A stretch of 64,000 nt of DNA from an uncultured Clostridia bacterium (GCA_937898625.1 CALEJF010000035.1:1-64000), one strand, 5' to 3'. Counted from the stretch's first letter, positions 37,121-45,472 are shown. A program made the numbers and translations. The notes: generated by a model not told the origin, from the sequence alone.

Positions 37121-37658
37121 TACTCTCAGCTTCCTTTATAAAGTTTCTCACAAATTTCATACCGTGCATACATTTTTGTCGTACATTAGTTTCCGATATA
37201 CCTGTTTTTTCAGCAATCTGTGCCCCTGTGTACTCGTAAAAGTATTTCAAATAAAAAACATATCGGTAGGCTTCCGGCATTGCATCAATTGCTTGTTTTA
37301 ACAACATTGTGTCGCAAACCTCAAACTCATCAACCGAAAGATTATAAAAATCATCTAAATCAGCATCAACAACATACTCAAGATGTTTCTTCTCTTTACG
37401 ATACATATCAATTGCAATACCTTTTGATACAACTCTGACATATCTTTTAAACATTTTATCGTTAAAATCCTGCTTTATGTTATGAAAATCTTTTGCAAAA
37501 TGTATTAAAATTTCTTGGGCACAATCTTCAGCAGCCTCTTTCGTCTTTAAATGTTCCTTTGCAACATAATAAATTGTGTCATAAAAAGTATTATAAAAAT
37601 CTTCAAAGCGAGGCTTGTCCTCAGGATTCTGAAGCATTGATAAACATATTAAAAGCAT
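37113..37658 (-). CDS. ECF-type RNA polymerase sigma factor
   Basis: A 181-residue sigma-70 family protein. Region 2 (about 20-90) includes AAEDCAQEILIHFAKDF and VVSKGIAIDMYRKEKK; region 4 (about 120-175) includes AMPEAYRYVFYLKYFYEYTGAQIAEKTGISETNVRQ, a helix-turn-helix for the -35 element (given here as separate segments: AMPEAYRYVF, GAQIAEKTG, ISETNVRQ). No region 1 or 3, as in ECF factors. ATG with AAGGAGA upstream and a sigma-A-like promoter 23 bp before the start. First gene of the sigma/anti-sigma/secreted protein operon. Confidence 0.9.
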   Translation of the reverse strand: MLLICLSMLQNPEDKPRFEDFYNTFYDTIYYVAKEHLKTKEAAEDCAQEILIHFAKDFHNIKQDFNDKMFKRYVRVVSKGIAIDMYRKEKKHLEYVVDADLDDFYNLSVDEFEVCDTMLLKQAIDAMPEAYRYVFYLKYFYEYTGAQIAEKTGISETNVRQKCMHGMKFVRNFIKEAESNE

Positions 37659-37680
37659 ACCATTCTCTCCTTTTCAACAA

Positions 37681-37709
37681 ATTATACAATAACTCAACAA
37701 AATTAGCAA
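37681..37709 (-). promoter_or_regulatory. Promoter of the ECF sigma operon
   Basis: TTGCTA (37709-37704), 17 bp, TATAAT (37686-37681) on the minus strand. A vegetative-type promoter; an extra self-recognised ECF promoter is not visible. Confidence 0.6.
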
Positions 37710-37740
37710 GATATGTTAATGTGGATAGTTAATGACATAT

Positions 37741-37766
37741 AAAAACCTCCCTTGTGGGGAGGTTTC
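37741..37766 (-). terminator. Terminator directly after spoVM
   Basis: AACCTCCC (37744-37751) and GGGAGGTT (37757-37764) form an 8-bp G+C-rich stem; a T run (37741-37743 and on) follows on the minus strand. It ends the prpC-prkC-rsgA-thiN-spoVM run. Confidence 0.88.
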
Positions 37767-37853
37767 TTACTGTATTTCTGTTTTTTTTATACCAAATATT
37801 TTTCTTAAAATACCACCAATCAATTTTGGACTTTTCACCAATACAACTTTCAA
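37767..37853 (-). CDS. spoVM: Stage V sporulation protein SpoVM
   Basis: A 28-residue peptide read from TTG 37853: K-V-V-L-V-K-S-P-K-L-I-G-G-I-L-R-K-I-F-G and a short polar tail. It keeps the SpoVM pattern MK-x4-KxPKxxGGIxRxxxG of Bacillus subtilis, the amphipathic helix that senses convex forespore membrane and brings SpoIVA to it. GGGGAG stands 8 bases before the TTG. Position also fits: in B. subtilis spoVM follows the prpC-prkC-rsgA-rpe-thiN genes. A terminator follows 1-2 bp after the stop. Too short for usual gene callers. Confidence 0.88.
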   Translation of the reverse strand: MKVVLVKSPKLIGGILRKIFGIKKTEIQ

Positions 37854-37866
37854 AATACTTACTCCC

Positions 37867-38013
37867 CTAACCCTTACAGAGGGATAAACCACATATTACA
37901 AGTGCAATTGCGAGTAATATAATGATGACTTTTTGAGGAAGAATTAAAGATATTAGTAAACCAAGTCCTAATGTTACAAAAATGATTCCCCTGCTACTTT
38001 TTCTTCTTCCCAT
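37867..38013 (-). CDS. 48-residue hydrophobic membrane peptide
   Basis: Starts MGRRKSSRG, then two closely spaced hydrophobic stretches (about 10-24 and 28-46) split by LPQK, ending CGLSLCKG. ATG 38013 has AGGGGGGA about 7 bases upstream. The stop TAG overlaps the start of the spoVM ribosome site. It lies between thiN and spoVM; similar short basic-plus-hydrophobic peptides occur in clostridia, but I know no function. The conserved codon structure, ribosome site and tight spacing argue that it is real. Confidence 0.65.
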   Translation of the reverse strand: MGRRKSSRGIIFVTLGLGLLISLILPQKVIIILLAIALVICGLSLCKG

Positions 38014-38063
38014 AAAAAATCCCCCCTGCATATGTATTTTACTACATTATACGCAGGGGGATT
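38014..38063 (-). terminator. Terminator after thiN, 3' arm carries next ribosome site
   Basis: On the minus strand AATCCCCCTGC pairs with GCAGGGGGGATT (one bulge) across a loop of about 20 nt, followed by TTTTTT and the ATG of the 48-residue gene. The G run in the 3' arm is also that gene's ribosome site. Confidence 0.75.
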
Positions 38064-38070
38064 AATTCTG

Positions 38071-38703
38071 TTACATCTGGGTTTCAATGATTATCAGAGT
38101 ACCTTTTTTAACATAAATTTCACCATATTTATCAACAATATCATTACTTATTCCCATTGGTACGAATGGACTTAAAGTATAATTTTCAATTAGATAGTGA
38201 AAACCCTTTTCAGTTACACCAGTCGCATTATCACCAAAAGCAAAAACAGATATTTGTTTGTCGGGTGAATATGGGATTTTTATACTGCTATTGGTAATAG
38301 AATAAAAGTTATGTTTATCATCAACAATTTTAAATGTATTTCCTTCTTTTGAAGCTCTTGCCATAACGGAAATATTAGCAAATGTGTGTTCAAAGCGTCC
38401 GCCGGTACCTCCTAACAGCAAAAAACTACTAAACCCGCGATTAATACCCTCATTATAGGCCGCCTCGCAGTCTGTAAGGTCTTTTTCAACAGGTAAGGTA
38501 ATCTTTTCCACATCTTCAGTAAAACTCTTTATAGAGTCAAAATCGCCAATTAAAAGGTCGGGTTTAATTTTTGCTTTCAAACAAATGTCATATCCACTAT
38601 CAGCACAAATAATATAATCTTCTTGCGAAACATTTGATTTAATAATGTCAACTGTGCAATCTCCGCCACCAATAATGATGCATCTTGATTTTAAAGTTCC
38701 CAT
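38071..38703 (-). CDS. thiN: Thiamine pyrophosphokinase
   Basis: Makes thiamine diphosphate from thiamine and ATP. The 210 residues show the family marks CIIIGGGDC (8-16), ICADSGYD (about 32), PDLLIGDFDSI (about 48), EKDLTDCEAAYNEGI (about 75) and LLGGTGGRFEHTFANI (about 97), with acidic and arginine residues of the active site. ATG overlaps the rsgA end by 13 bp; AAGGAAAT is the ribosome site. Position after rsgA matches Firmicutes, but rpe, usual between them, is absent. Confidence 0.95.
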   Translation of the reverse strand: MGTLKSRCIIIGGGDCTVDIIKSNVSQEDYIICADSGYDICLKAKIKPDLLIGDFDSIKSFTEDVEKITLPVEKDLTDCEAAYNEGINRGFSSFLLLGGTGGRFEHTFANISVMARASKEGNTFKIVDDKHNFYSITNSSIKIPYSPDKQISVFAFGDNATGVTEKGFHYLIENYTLSPFVPMGISNDIVDKYGEIYVKKGTLIIIETQM

Positions 38704-39563
38704 TCTTTTATTTCCTTTGCCTGATTATACATTTGAATATAACTATTATGTCTTGATTCGCTTATTTCTCCATCTTTAACCGCTTGACAGATTGAACAAC
38801 CCTTATCATTTATATGGGCACAAGAAGTAAACTTACAAGTACCTAAATAATCCTTGAATTCTCTGAAACAGTATGCTAATTCATCTTTTTTGATAATTTC
38901 AACCTTTTCAAAATCAAGAGATGAAAATCCTGGTGTATCAATAACATATCCATCACAAACACGAAATAGTTGAGCTTGTCTTGTAGTATGACGACCTCTG
39001 CCAAGTTTATCACTAATTGCTCCTGTTGAAAGATTAAGTGTATTATCAAGTTTATTTAACAAGGTTGTTTTACCAACACCCGAATTACCTGTAAATGCAC
39101 TTATTCTACCTTTCATTATTTCTTTAATTTTGGAAAGTGCATCATCATTATCAAGAGCAATAACTGATATACCTGATTTTTTATAATTATCAACTATTTC
39201 ATTATAGGAAGATAAATCTGTTTTGGAAATGATGATATAAGGCTCAATACATTTATGTTCAGCAATAGCTATAAGCTTATCAATAACAAAATAATTAGGT
39301 TTTGGGTCAATAGTTGAAACCACAATTAACAAATTATCAATGTTGGAAACAGGAGGTCTGATAAGTGAATTCTTTCTTTCCAATATTGCATCTATTGTAT
39401 TCTCAGCATTCTCATTAACTGAAATCTCAACATAATCGCCAACAAGAGGAGTTATTCTGTTTTTTCTAAAAATTCCTCTTGCTTTACATTCATATATCGC
39501 ATTGGCGACTTCAACATAATAGAAGCCGCCAATACCCTTTGTAATAATCCCTTTAAATGACAT
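38691..39563 (-). CDS. rsgA: Ribosome small subunit-dependent GTPase RsgA
   Basis: Late 30S assembly GTPase. The 290 residues show an N-terminal OB fold (about 1-65), circularly permuted GTPase motifs G4 ISKTDL (about 116), G1 TGNSGVGKTTLLN (about 160), G3 DTPGFSSLD (about 205), and a C-terminal zinc site with Cys in TCKFTSCAHIND and GCSICQAV. Weak ribosome site; the gene starts 5 bp after prkC, so translation may be coupled. In B. subtilis PrkC phosphorylates RsgA (CpgA), which fits the pairing. Confidence 0.97.
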   Translation of the reverse strand: MSFKGIITKGIGGFYYVEVANAIYECKARGIFRKNRITPLVGDYVEISVNENAENTIDAILERKNSLIRPPVSNIDNLLIVVSTIDPKPNYFVIDKLIAIAEHKCIEPYIIISKTDLSSYNEIVDNYKKSGISVIALDNDDALSKIKEIMKGRISAFTGNSGVGKTTLLNKLDNTLNLSTGAISDKLGRGRHTTRQAQLFRVCDGYVIDTPGFSSLDFEKVEIIKKDELAYCFREFKDYLGTCKFTSCAHINDKGCSICQAVKDGEISESRHNSYIQMYNQAKEIKEWEL

Positions 39564-39568
39564 ATATT

Positions 39569-41701
39569 TTATACACTCGGTCCTGTACTAACTGTTAATG
39601 TGATAGATTCTTTAACTGAAAATCTTGTTTTTCCATCAGTTGATGGAATCTGGCCGATTACCGTACCGGCAGGATAAGTATTGCTTGGAGAATTAATACA
39701 CTCAATATTTCTGAAACCGGATGCAGTTAATTTTGCAATTGCTAAATCCTTATCCAAGCCAACAACATTAATAAGTACAACAATTTCCTCAACATCACTC
39801 ACAACCGCAGGCATCTTTGTAAAGTCAATTTTACCCTTCTGTACAGGTTCGTCGTCTATTGTAACAGTATATTCATTATTTGCACCGCTACCTGTAACAT
39901 TAATAATCTGTGATGAACCACCAAGATATAGTTCAGCAGATGTATATGCAAGTGTATTGTTAATATAAACCTTTAAAATACCGGGCTTATTAACCGCAGG
40001 AAGTTTAACAATAATTTCAGCATTTGAGTTAGACGGAATACCATTACTAATCTCAATATCAATTGCTGAACCTGCAGGTACTTTATCGCCTTCCTGTGCA
40101 GATTGGGTTACTATTAATCCTGCTTCTGAATCACTGTTAACCTCTGTAACTTTACCTAAAGTCAATCCTGAACCAATTAAAAGTTGTTCTGCTTCATCCT
40201 TGCCACATCCAATAAGTTTCGGTACAACAACTTCTTCTTTAACATCTGTTGCAACATAAACTTTAACGGTAGACCCTGATTTAACAGATGTTCCTGCTTC
40301 CGGCACAGTTTTAATAACATTACCGGGTTTAACTGTATCAGAAAATTCAGTGATATACTGTGGTTTAAGTTTATTGGAAATCAAATACTCGTCAGCATCA
40401 GCTTTTGTCATACCGATAATTGATTTATCAATAAGTTTTAAATCCTGATTATTAACAATTGTCAATGTGATTTTTGAACCGACTTTGACCTTTTTATTCT
40501 CATCGGGAGTCTGTTCAATAACTGTGCCATTATCACGATTACCATCTTCTGCAAAGTTAGTTACAAACTCAAAGTCCTCATATTCTTTATTGTCCTTAAT
40601 ATCTTCATAGTAATTCATACCATTGAAATTAGGTACTTCAATCTTATTTTTCATATTAAGACCAAAAAGAACTGCACCAATAATTGCTGCCAACACAACA
40701 ATTCCTGCAATAGCGCCAATCATAACGGCTGATGATTTATTCATAGAAGAGTTTTCTTCCTGCTGTTTCTCACGATTGGTATATCTTGTTTCCCTTATTG
40801 AAGAATCAGGAGTTGTACGGATATACTTTGTTGGTTCGCTATCAACAAAATATGTGTAATTGAATTTAATTGAAGGATTGCGTTTAAACTCATTAATATC
40901 AACAAGCATTTCAGCAGCTGAACGATATCTGCTTTGGCGTACTTTTTGCATAGCACGCATTGTAATCTGTTCAAGTCCTAATGGAATAGTTGGGAAAATT
41001 TCGCTTGGTCTGACAGGGTCTTTCTGAACCTGCATTAATGCCACAGAAACAGCACTATCCCCTTGGAAAGGTAATTGACCTGTAAGCATTTCGTACATTA
41101 CAACACCTACAGAGTAAATATCAGCTTTTTCATCAGTCATTTCACCACGAGCCTGTTCAGGACTAATATAATGAACTGAACCAATGGCTTTATCTGAAAT
41201 TGTATTTACATCAGCACGACTGAAACGAGCAATACCGAAATCAGTAACCTTAATTGTTCCATCTTGCAAAAGCATAATATTCTGAGGCTTAATATCTTGA
41301 TGAACAATGCCTTTATCATGAGCGTGTTGTAAAGCAGCAAGAATCTGTCCAACAAAATGAACTGCTTCTTTCCAGTTAATAACACCTTGTTGCTCAATAT
41401 ATTCTTTTAATGTAATACCATCAACATATTCCATTACAATATACTGAAGTCTGTCGCCAAAACTAACATTATAAACACGAACAATATTAGGATGTGAAAG
41501 AACCGCAATAGCTTTTGATTCATTTTTAAATCTACGCTTGAGTTCCTCGTTAGAGAGATACTCATCCTTTAAAATTTTAATTGCAACAATTCTATCATCA
41601 ATATTGTCATAAGCTTTATAGACAACTGCCATACCGCCCACACCAATAATTTCTCTTATTTCATATCGTCCGTCAAGACGCTTTCCACAAAAATTATCCA
41701 T
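39569..41701 (-). CDS. prkC: PASTA-domain Ser/Thr protein kinase PrkC
   Basis: Membrane kinase that senses muropeptides or lipid II and controls wall growth and spore germination. The 710 residues: kinase domain (about 1-270) with GVGGMAVV, Lys in VAIKIL, HQDIKPQN in place of HRD, and DFGIARF; a linker; one transmembrane helix (about 320-345); then PASTA domains (three in a row, about 355-560), a separate beta domain (about 565-635) and a fourth PASTA at the end. ATG 41701 is chosen for AAGGAG 8 bases upstream. It follows the phosphatase prpC by 23 bp. Confidence 0.96.
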   Translation of the reverse strand: MDNFCGKRLDGRYEIREIIGVGGMAVVYKAYDNIDDRIVAIKILKDEYLSNEELKRRFKNESKAIAVLSHPNIVRVYNVSFGDRLQYIVMEYVDGITLKEYIEQQGVINWKEAVHFVGQILAALQHAHDKGIVHQDIKPQNIMLLQDGTIKVTDFGIARFSRADVNTISDKAIGSVHYISPEQARGEMTDEKADIYSVGVVMYEMLTGQLPFQGDSAVSVALMQVQKDPVRPSEIFPTIPLGLEQITMRAMQKVRQSRYRSAAEMLVDINEFKRNPSIKFNYTYFVDSEPTKYIRTTPDSSIRETRYTNREKQQEENSSMNKSSAVMIGAIAGIVVLAAIIGAVLFGLNMKNKIEVPNFNGMNYYEDIKDNKEYEDFEFVTNFAEDGNRDNGTVIEQTPDENKKVKVGSKITLTIVNNQDLKLIDKSIIGMTKADADEYLISNKLKPQYITEFSDTVKPGNVIKTVPEAGTSVKSGSTVKVYVATDVKEEVVVPKLIGCGKDEAEQLLIGSGLTLGKVTEVNSDSEAGLIVTQSAQEGDKVPAGSAIDIEISNGIPSNSNAEIIVKLPAVNKPGILKVYINNTLAYTSAELYLGGSSQIINVTGSGANNEYTVTIDDEPVQKGKIDFTKMPAVVSDVEEIVVLINVVGLDKDLAIAKLTASGFRNIECINSPSNTYPAGTVIGQIPSTDGKTRFSVKESITLTVSTGPSV

Positions 41702-41724
41702 TAATAAAACTCCTTTCCGAAAAA

Positions 41725-42453
41725 TCAATATGACACTGTAACAACAGTAACATTGTCACCGCCACCATTATAATTTGCACGAGTAACAAGTCGTTCAGCA
41801 AATTCATAAAACTTTCCGTCATCAGTTAGTTCATATATCTCTTCAGGTTCAACATAATTTGTTAAACCATCTGTACAAATTAAAAGTACATCATTTTCTA
41901 AAATCTGTTCTTCACAGAAATCAATGCGCAAATCTTCAGAAACGCCAAGTGCACGAGTTATAAGGTTTTTACGCGGGTCTTCACGAGCCTCATCAGGTGT
42001 AAGTTTTCCGCTGTCAACCATCTCCTGTACAAAGGAATGGTCTTTTGTAAGTTGATGAAGTTTACCACCTGATAATATGTAGGCTCTTGAATCGCCTGCA
42101 TGTGCTACATAAACACGCTCATCTGCAACTATAGCAACAACAACTGTTGTACCCATACCCGCCAACTCAGGATTTTCCTTCGCTTTTTCATATACGCACA
42201 CATTTGCAGCGATAATGGCAGACATAAACATATTCTTTATTGATGTAAAAGACATTCCTTGACGATATGAAGAAGAAATGCGTTCAGAAATAATCTTTAC
42301 AGCAGTTGAACTCGCAAGATTACCACCATTTGTGCCACCCATACCGTCACAGACAACTGCCCACGCAACAGAACCAGGTAACTCGCCTGCTGCGTATGAG
42401 TCCTGATTACTTGTTCTTTTTAAACCAATATCAGTTTTTGCAACTATTCTCAC
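41725..42453 (-). CDS. prpC: PP2C-type Ser/Thr phosphatase PrpC
   Basis: Reverses PrkC phosphorylation. The 242 residues show the PPM metal-site motifs TDIGLKRTSNQDSY (about 6-19), VCDGMGGTNGG (about 34), AHAGDSRAYIL (about 117), LICTDGLTNYV (about 190) and the closing GGGDNVTVV. Start at GTG 42453 with TAGGTGA 5-6 bases upstream; that ribosome site overlaps the rlmN stop. An earlier in-frame GTG overlaps the ribosome site. Typical phosphatase-before-kinase order. Confidence 0.96.
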   Translation of the reverse strand: MRIVAKTDIGLKRTSNQDSYAAGELPGSVAWAVVCDGMGGTNGGNLASSTAVKIISERISSSYRQGMSFTSIKNMFMSAIIAANVCVYEKAKENPELAGMGTTVVVAIVADERVYVAHAGDSRAYILSGGKLHQLTKDHSFVQEMVDSGKLTPDEAREDPRKNLITRALGVSEDLRIDFCEEQILENDVLLICTDGLTNYVEPEEIYELTDDGKFYEFAERLVTRANYNGGGDNVTVVTVSY

Positions 42454-42458
42454 TACAA

Positions 42459-43493
42459 TCACCTACTTTTGCGTTTAGATGCTCTTAATTGTCCGCAAGA
42501 AGCATTTATATCACTACCAAGTGTACGACGAACGGTAGCGGTAATTCCTCTTGTAGCCAATATATCTATAAATCTTTTCTGTCTTTCAACAGAACTTTTA
42601 ACATAACTTGTTTCTCTTACATTATTAACTGGAATTAGATTAACATGACAAAGCATACCTTTCAAACGATTTGCCAATTCAATAGCACATATATCGCTAT
42701 CATTAACATCTTTTATCATAGCATATTCAAAAGAAATACGTCTTCCTGTATAGTCAGAATAGTGTTTACACGCCTTGAGTAATTCATCAATATCATACGA
42801 CTTATTAATTGGCATAGACATTGAACGAATTTGATTATTAGGAGCATGTAAAGAAACCGACAAGGTAAGCCCATATTTCTTTTCTGCTAAGTCATATATC
42901 TTGGGAACTATACCACAAGTTGAAAGAGAAATATGACGCATACTCATATTCTGACCTTTTTCACTTGTTATAAGTTCAAGCATCTTAATAACATTGTCAT
43001 AGTTATCCAATGGTTCACCTGTGCCCATAAGAACAAGATGATTTATCTTAACATTAAGGTCGTTTTGTGCAGTATAAATTTCAGAAAGCATTTCACCAAC
43101 AGATAGTTGACGAACAAAACCACCAATGGCAGATGCACAAAAGCTACATCCCATTTTGCAACCTACCTGAGTTGAAATACAAATGGAATAACCATATTTG
43201 TATTTCATAACAACGCTTTCAACATATTCTCCATCAGGAAGAACAAATAGATACTTAACAGTATCATCAACCTTTGAAACAAGCTTGGTATTTATTTCAC
43301 AATTATTAATATAAAAATGATTGGTTAACTGACTTCGCATATCCTTAGATAAGTCCGTCATTTCGTCAATGGAATTTACACATTTTTCATGAACCCACGA
43401 AAAAATCTGATTAACCCTGAATTTTGGAAATCCAAGGTCGATAATTTCAGATAACATCTCATCATAGTTCAATGAACGCAAGTCTTTTAACAT
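42459..43493 (-). CDS. rlmN: 23S rRNA/tRNA adenine-C2 methyltransferase RlmN
   Basis: Radical SAM enzyme that methylates A2503 of 23S rRNA and A37 of some tRNAs. The 344 residues show the 4Fe-4S motif GCKMGCSFCAS (CxxxCxxC, about 115), NHLVLMGTGEPLDNY (about 160), LSVSLHAPNN, and the C-terminal TATVRRTLGSDINASCGQL with the methyl-carrier cysteine. ATG 43493 with AAGGA nine bases upstream (a TTG lies just before it). Between rsmB and prpC, a conserved order. Confidence 0.97.
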   Translation of the reverse strand: MLKDLRSLNYDEMLSEIIDLGFPKFRVNQIFSWVHEKCVNSIDEMTDLSKDMRSQLTNHFYINNCEINTKLVSKVDDTVKYLFVLPDGEYVESVVMKYKYGYSICISTQVGCKMGCSFCASAIGGFVRQLSVGEMLSEIYTAQNDLNVKINHLVLMGTGEPLDNYDNVIKMLELITSEKGQNMSMRHISLSTCGIVPKIYDLAEKKYGLTLSVSLHAPNNQIRSMSMPINKSYDIDELLKACKHYSDYTGRRISFEYAMIKDVNDSDICAIELANRLKGMLCHVNLIPVNNVRETSYVKSSVERQKRFIDILATRGITATVRRTLGSDINASCGQLRASKRKSR

Positions 43494-43498
43494 CAAAT

Positions 43499-44761
43499 CT
43501 ATTCCTTAATAAATTTTGCAAAGAAAAATCCATCAGAATTTTTATGTGGAATTAAAGTAACCATTTTTTCTAATTTAAAGTCAGTGTGTTCAATTAAAAA
43601 TTTCTCACAGATATTTTCATTTTCACTTTTACTCAATGAGCAAGTCGAATAAACAAGCACACCATTTTCTTTTAAATATAGTGACGCATTATTTAAAATA
43701 TTATATTGCAAATCACATAATTTGTCAACAAAAGCGAAATCCTTGTACTTGATTTCAGGTTTTCTGCGGATAACTCCCATTCCTGCACAGGGAACATCAC
43801 AAAGAACTTTATCTGCTTTAGGTAGTTCTGCATTAAAAACAGAAGCATCACCTATCTGTGCATTGATAATATTTATTCCAAGTCGTTTTGCACCATCGTT
43901 GATAAGTTTGATTTTATGCTCATACAGGTCAAAAGAGTATATTATACCCTTATTATTCATTTTTTCTGCAATTGTAAACGATTTTCCTCCTGGTGCAGCA
44001 CAGAGGTCAAAAACTATATCCCCTTCTTGTGGGTTCAGTACATCAATACAAGTCTGTGAGGCTAAATCTTGAGCGTGAAAATAGCCTTTTTGATAACATT
44101 TAGTTTTAAAAACTGCTCCACTAATTATCTCCAAAGAATTATCGATATTATCAACAAAATTTGCTATTACACCTTCTTGTTCTAATAAAAGAATTAATTC
44201 ATCAGGTGAAATTTTAATTGTGTTAACTCGAATAAATGTAGGAACATAGCCAATTGAAGATGAAAGTATTTTTTCTGCTTCTATGTAACCGTAATCATTA
44301 ACATAATGATTTACCAAGGCTTCAGGACAAGAGTATTTAATGCTCAAATCAAAAATTATATTATCAGTTTTTGGTAATGGAATATCAACAGTAGATATTT
44401 TTCTTAAAACCGAATTAATAAGTCCAGAAGCAAATGCACATTTTACCTTTTTAGATAACTTTACACTTTCATTGACTGCAGCAGAATTAGGAACTTTATC
44501 CATATATTTAATCTGATAAACACCTATTCTTAAAATGGTCAAAACTTGTGGGTTTAATTTCTTTAGAGGTTGAGTTAAAAATTTTGAAAGATAATAGTCA
44601 ATGGTTATTTTTCGTTCAAGTACACCATAAACTAATGCACAAACAAAGGGTGCTGATGTTGCCTCATTATCATTGAGGACAGCATCAACAGTAATGTTTG
44701 AGTACGCCTTATCACGCTCTATTTTGCTTAAAATTTTATATGCTAAAAATCTATCATCCAT
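43499..44761 (-). CDS. rsmB: 16S rRNA cytosine-967 C5-methyltransferase RsmB
   Basis: Methylates C967 of 16S rRNA. The 420 residues consist of a NusB-like RNA-binding domain (about 1-130; PNSAAVNESVKLSKK) and a SAM-dependent methyltransferase domain: FDLCAAPGGKSFTIAEKM (about 250), the cysteine motif CDVPCAGMGVIRRKPE (about 318) and the catalytic STCSLSKSENE (about 378). Length normal. ATG start; the gene begins 3 bp after the yugP stop region. Confidence 0.96.
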   Translation of the reverse strand: MDDRFLAYKILSKIERDKAYSNITVDAVLNDNEATSAPFVCALVYGVLERKITIDYYLSKFLTQPLKKLNPQVLTILRIGVYQIKYMDKVPNSAAVNESVKLSKKVKCAFASGLINSVLRKISTVDIPLPKTDNIIFDLSIKYSCPEALVNHYVNDYGYIEAEKILSSSIGYVPTFIRVNTIKISPDELILLLEQEGVIANFVDNIDNSLEIISGAVFKTKCYQKGYFHAQDLASQTCIDVLNPQEGDIVFDLCAAPGGKSFTIAEKMNNKGIIYSFDLYEHKIKLINDGAKRLGINIINAQIGDASVFNAELPKADKVLCDVPCAGMGVIRRKPEIKYKDFAFVDKLCDLQYNILNNASLYLKENGVLVYSTCSLSKSENENICEKFLIEHTDFKLEKMVTLIPHKNSDGFFFAKFIKE

Positions 44762-44764
44762 AAT

Positions 44765-45472
44765 TTACTTTCTTCTTTTATTAACTGTAAGAATTAAACG
44801 AAGTAAACTTGCTATACTTACAGCAAGGGATGCAACATAAGTCATTGCGGCTGCGGACAAAACCTTTTTTGCACCCGACTTTTCTTCTTCATTCAAAATA
44901 TCAACTTCGCCTATAACCTGTAATGCTCTTTTACTTGCATTAAACTCAACCGGAAGTGTAATTAGTTGAAAAAGGACTGCAAATGAAAAGAATACAACTC
45001 CTGCATACGCTAATGGTTCAAACCCTAAAAACAGTCCAAAAATAGCCAATGGAATACCTAATTTTGAGCCAAGATTTGCTACTGGTAAAACAGTATTTCT
45101 CACCTTTATTGGTGCATAACTCTGTGCATACTGCGCTGCGTGACCTGCCTCATGACAAGCAACACCAATTGCTGCAACAGATGTAGAATTATACACATTG
45201 TCAGATAATCTTATAACATTAGTTCTTGGGTCAAAGTGGTCTGTTAAATTACCGCCTACACGTTCAATCCTAACATCAGTTATTCCATAATGACGCAAGA
45301 TTTCAAAAGCTGCCTGTGCCCCAGTAATGTGTTTATGAGATAACACCTTTGAATATTTATTAAATGATGATTTAACCTTGGAAGATGCAATCAACGATAA
45401 AATTATCATTGGTACAACTAAAACTATATAATAATAGTTTGACAAGTAATAATAATCGAAATAACCGTTCAT
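44765..45472 (-). CDS. yugP: YugP-family membrane zinc metallopeptidase
   Basis: A 235-residue membrane protease: helix about 13-30, a zinc motif VACHEAGHAAQYA (HExxH, about 104-116) in the cytosolic or membrane-near part, further helices about 135-170 and 205-225, and NASKRAL (about 180) typical of the YugP/DUF zinc peptidase family. Substrate unknown. It is often found between fmt and rsmB in clostridia, as here, which suggests an old link to protein quality control. Confidence 0.9.
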   Translation of the reverse strand: MNGYFDYYYLSNYYYIVLVVPMIILSLIASSKVKSSFNKYSKVLSHKHITGAQAAFEILRHYGITDVRIERVGGNLTDHFDPRTNVIRLSDNVYNSTSVAAIGVACHEAGHAAQYAQSYAPIKVRNTVLPVANLGSKLGIPLAIFGLFLGFEPLAYAGVVFFSFAVLFQLITLPVEFNASKRALQVIGEVDILNEEEKSGAKKVLSAAAMTYVASLAVSIASLLRLILTVNKRRK

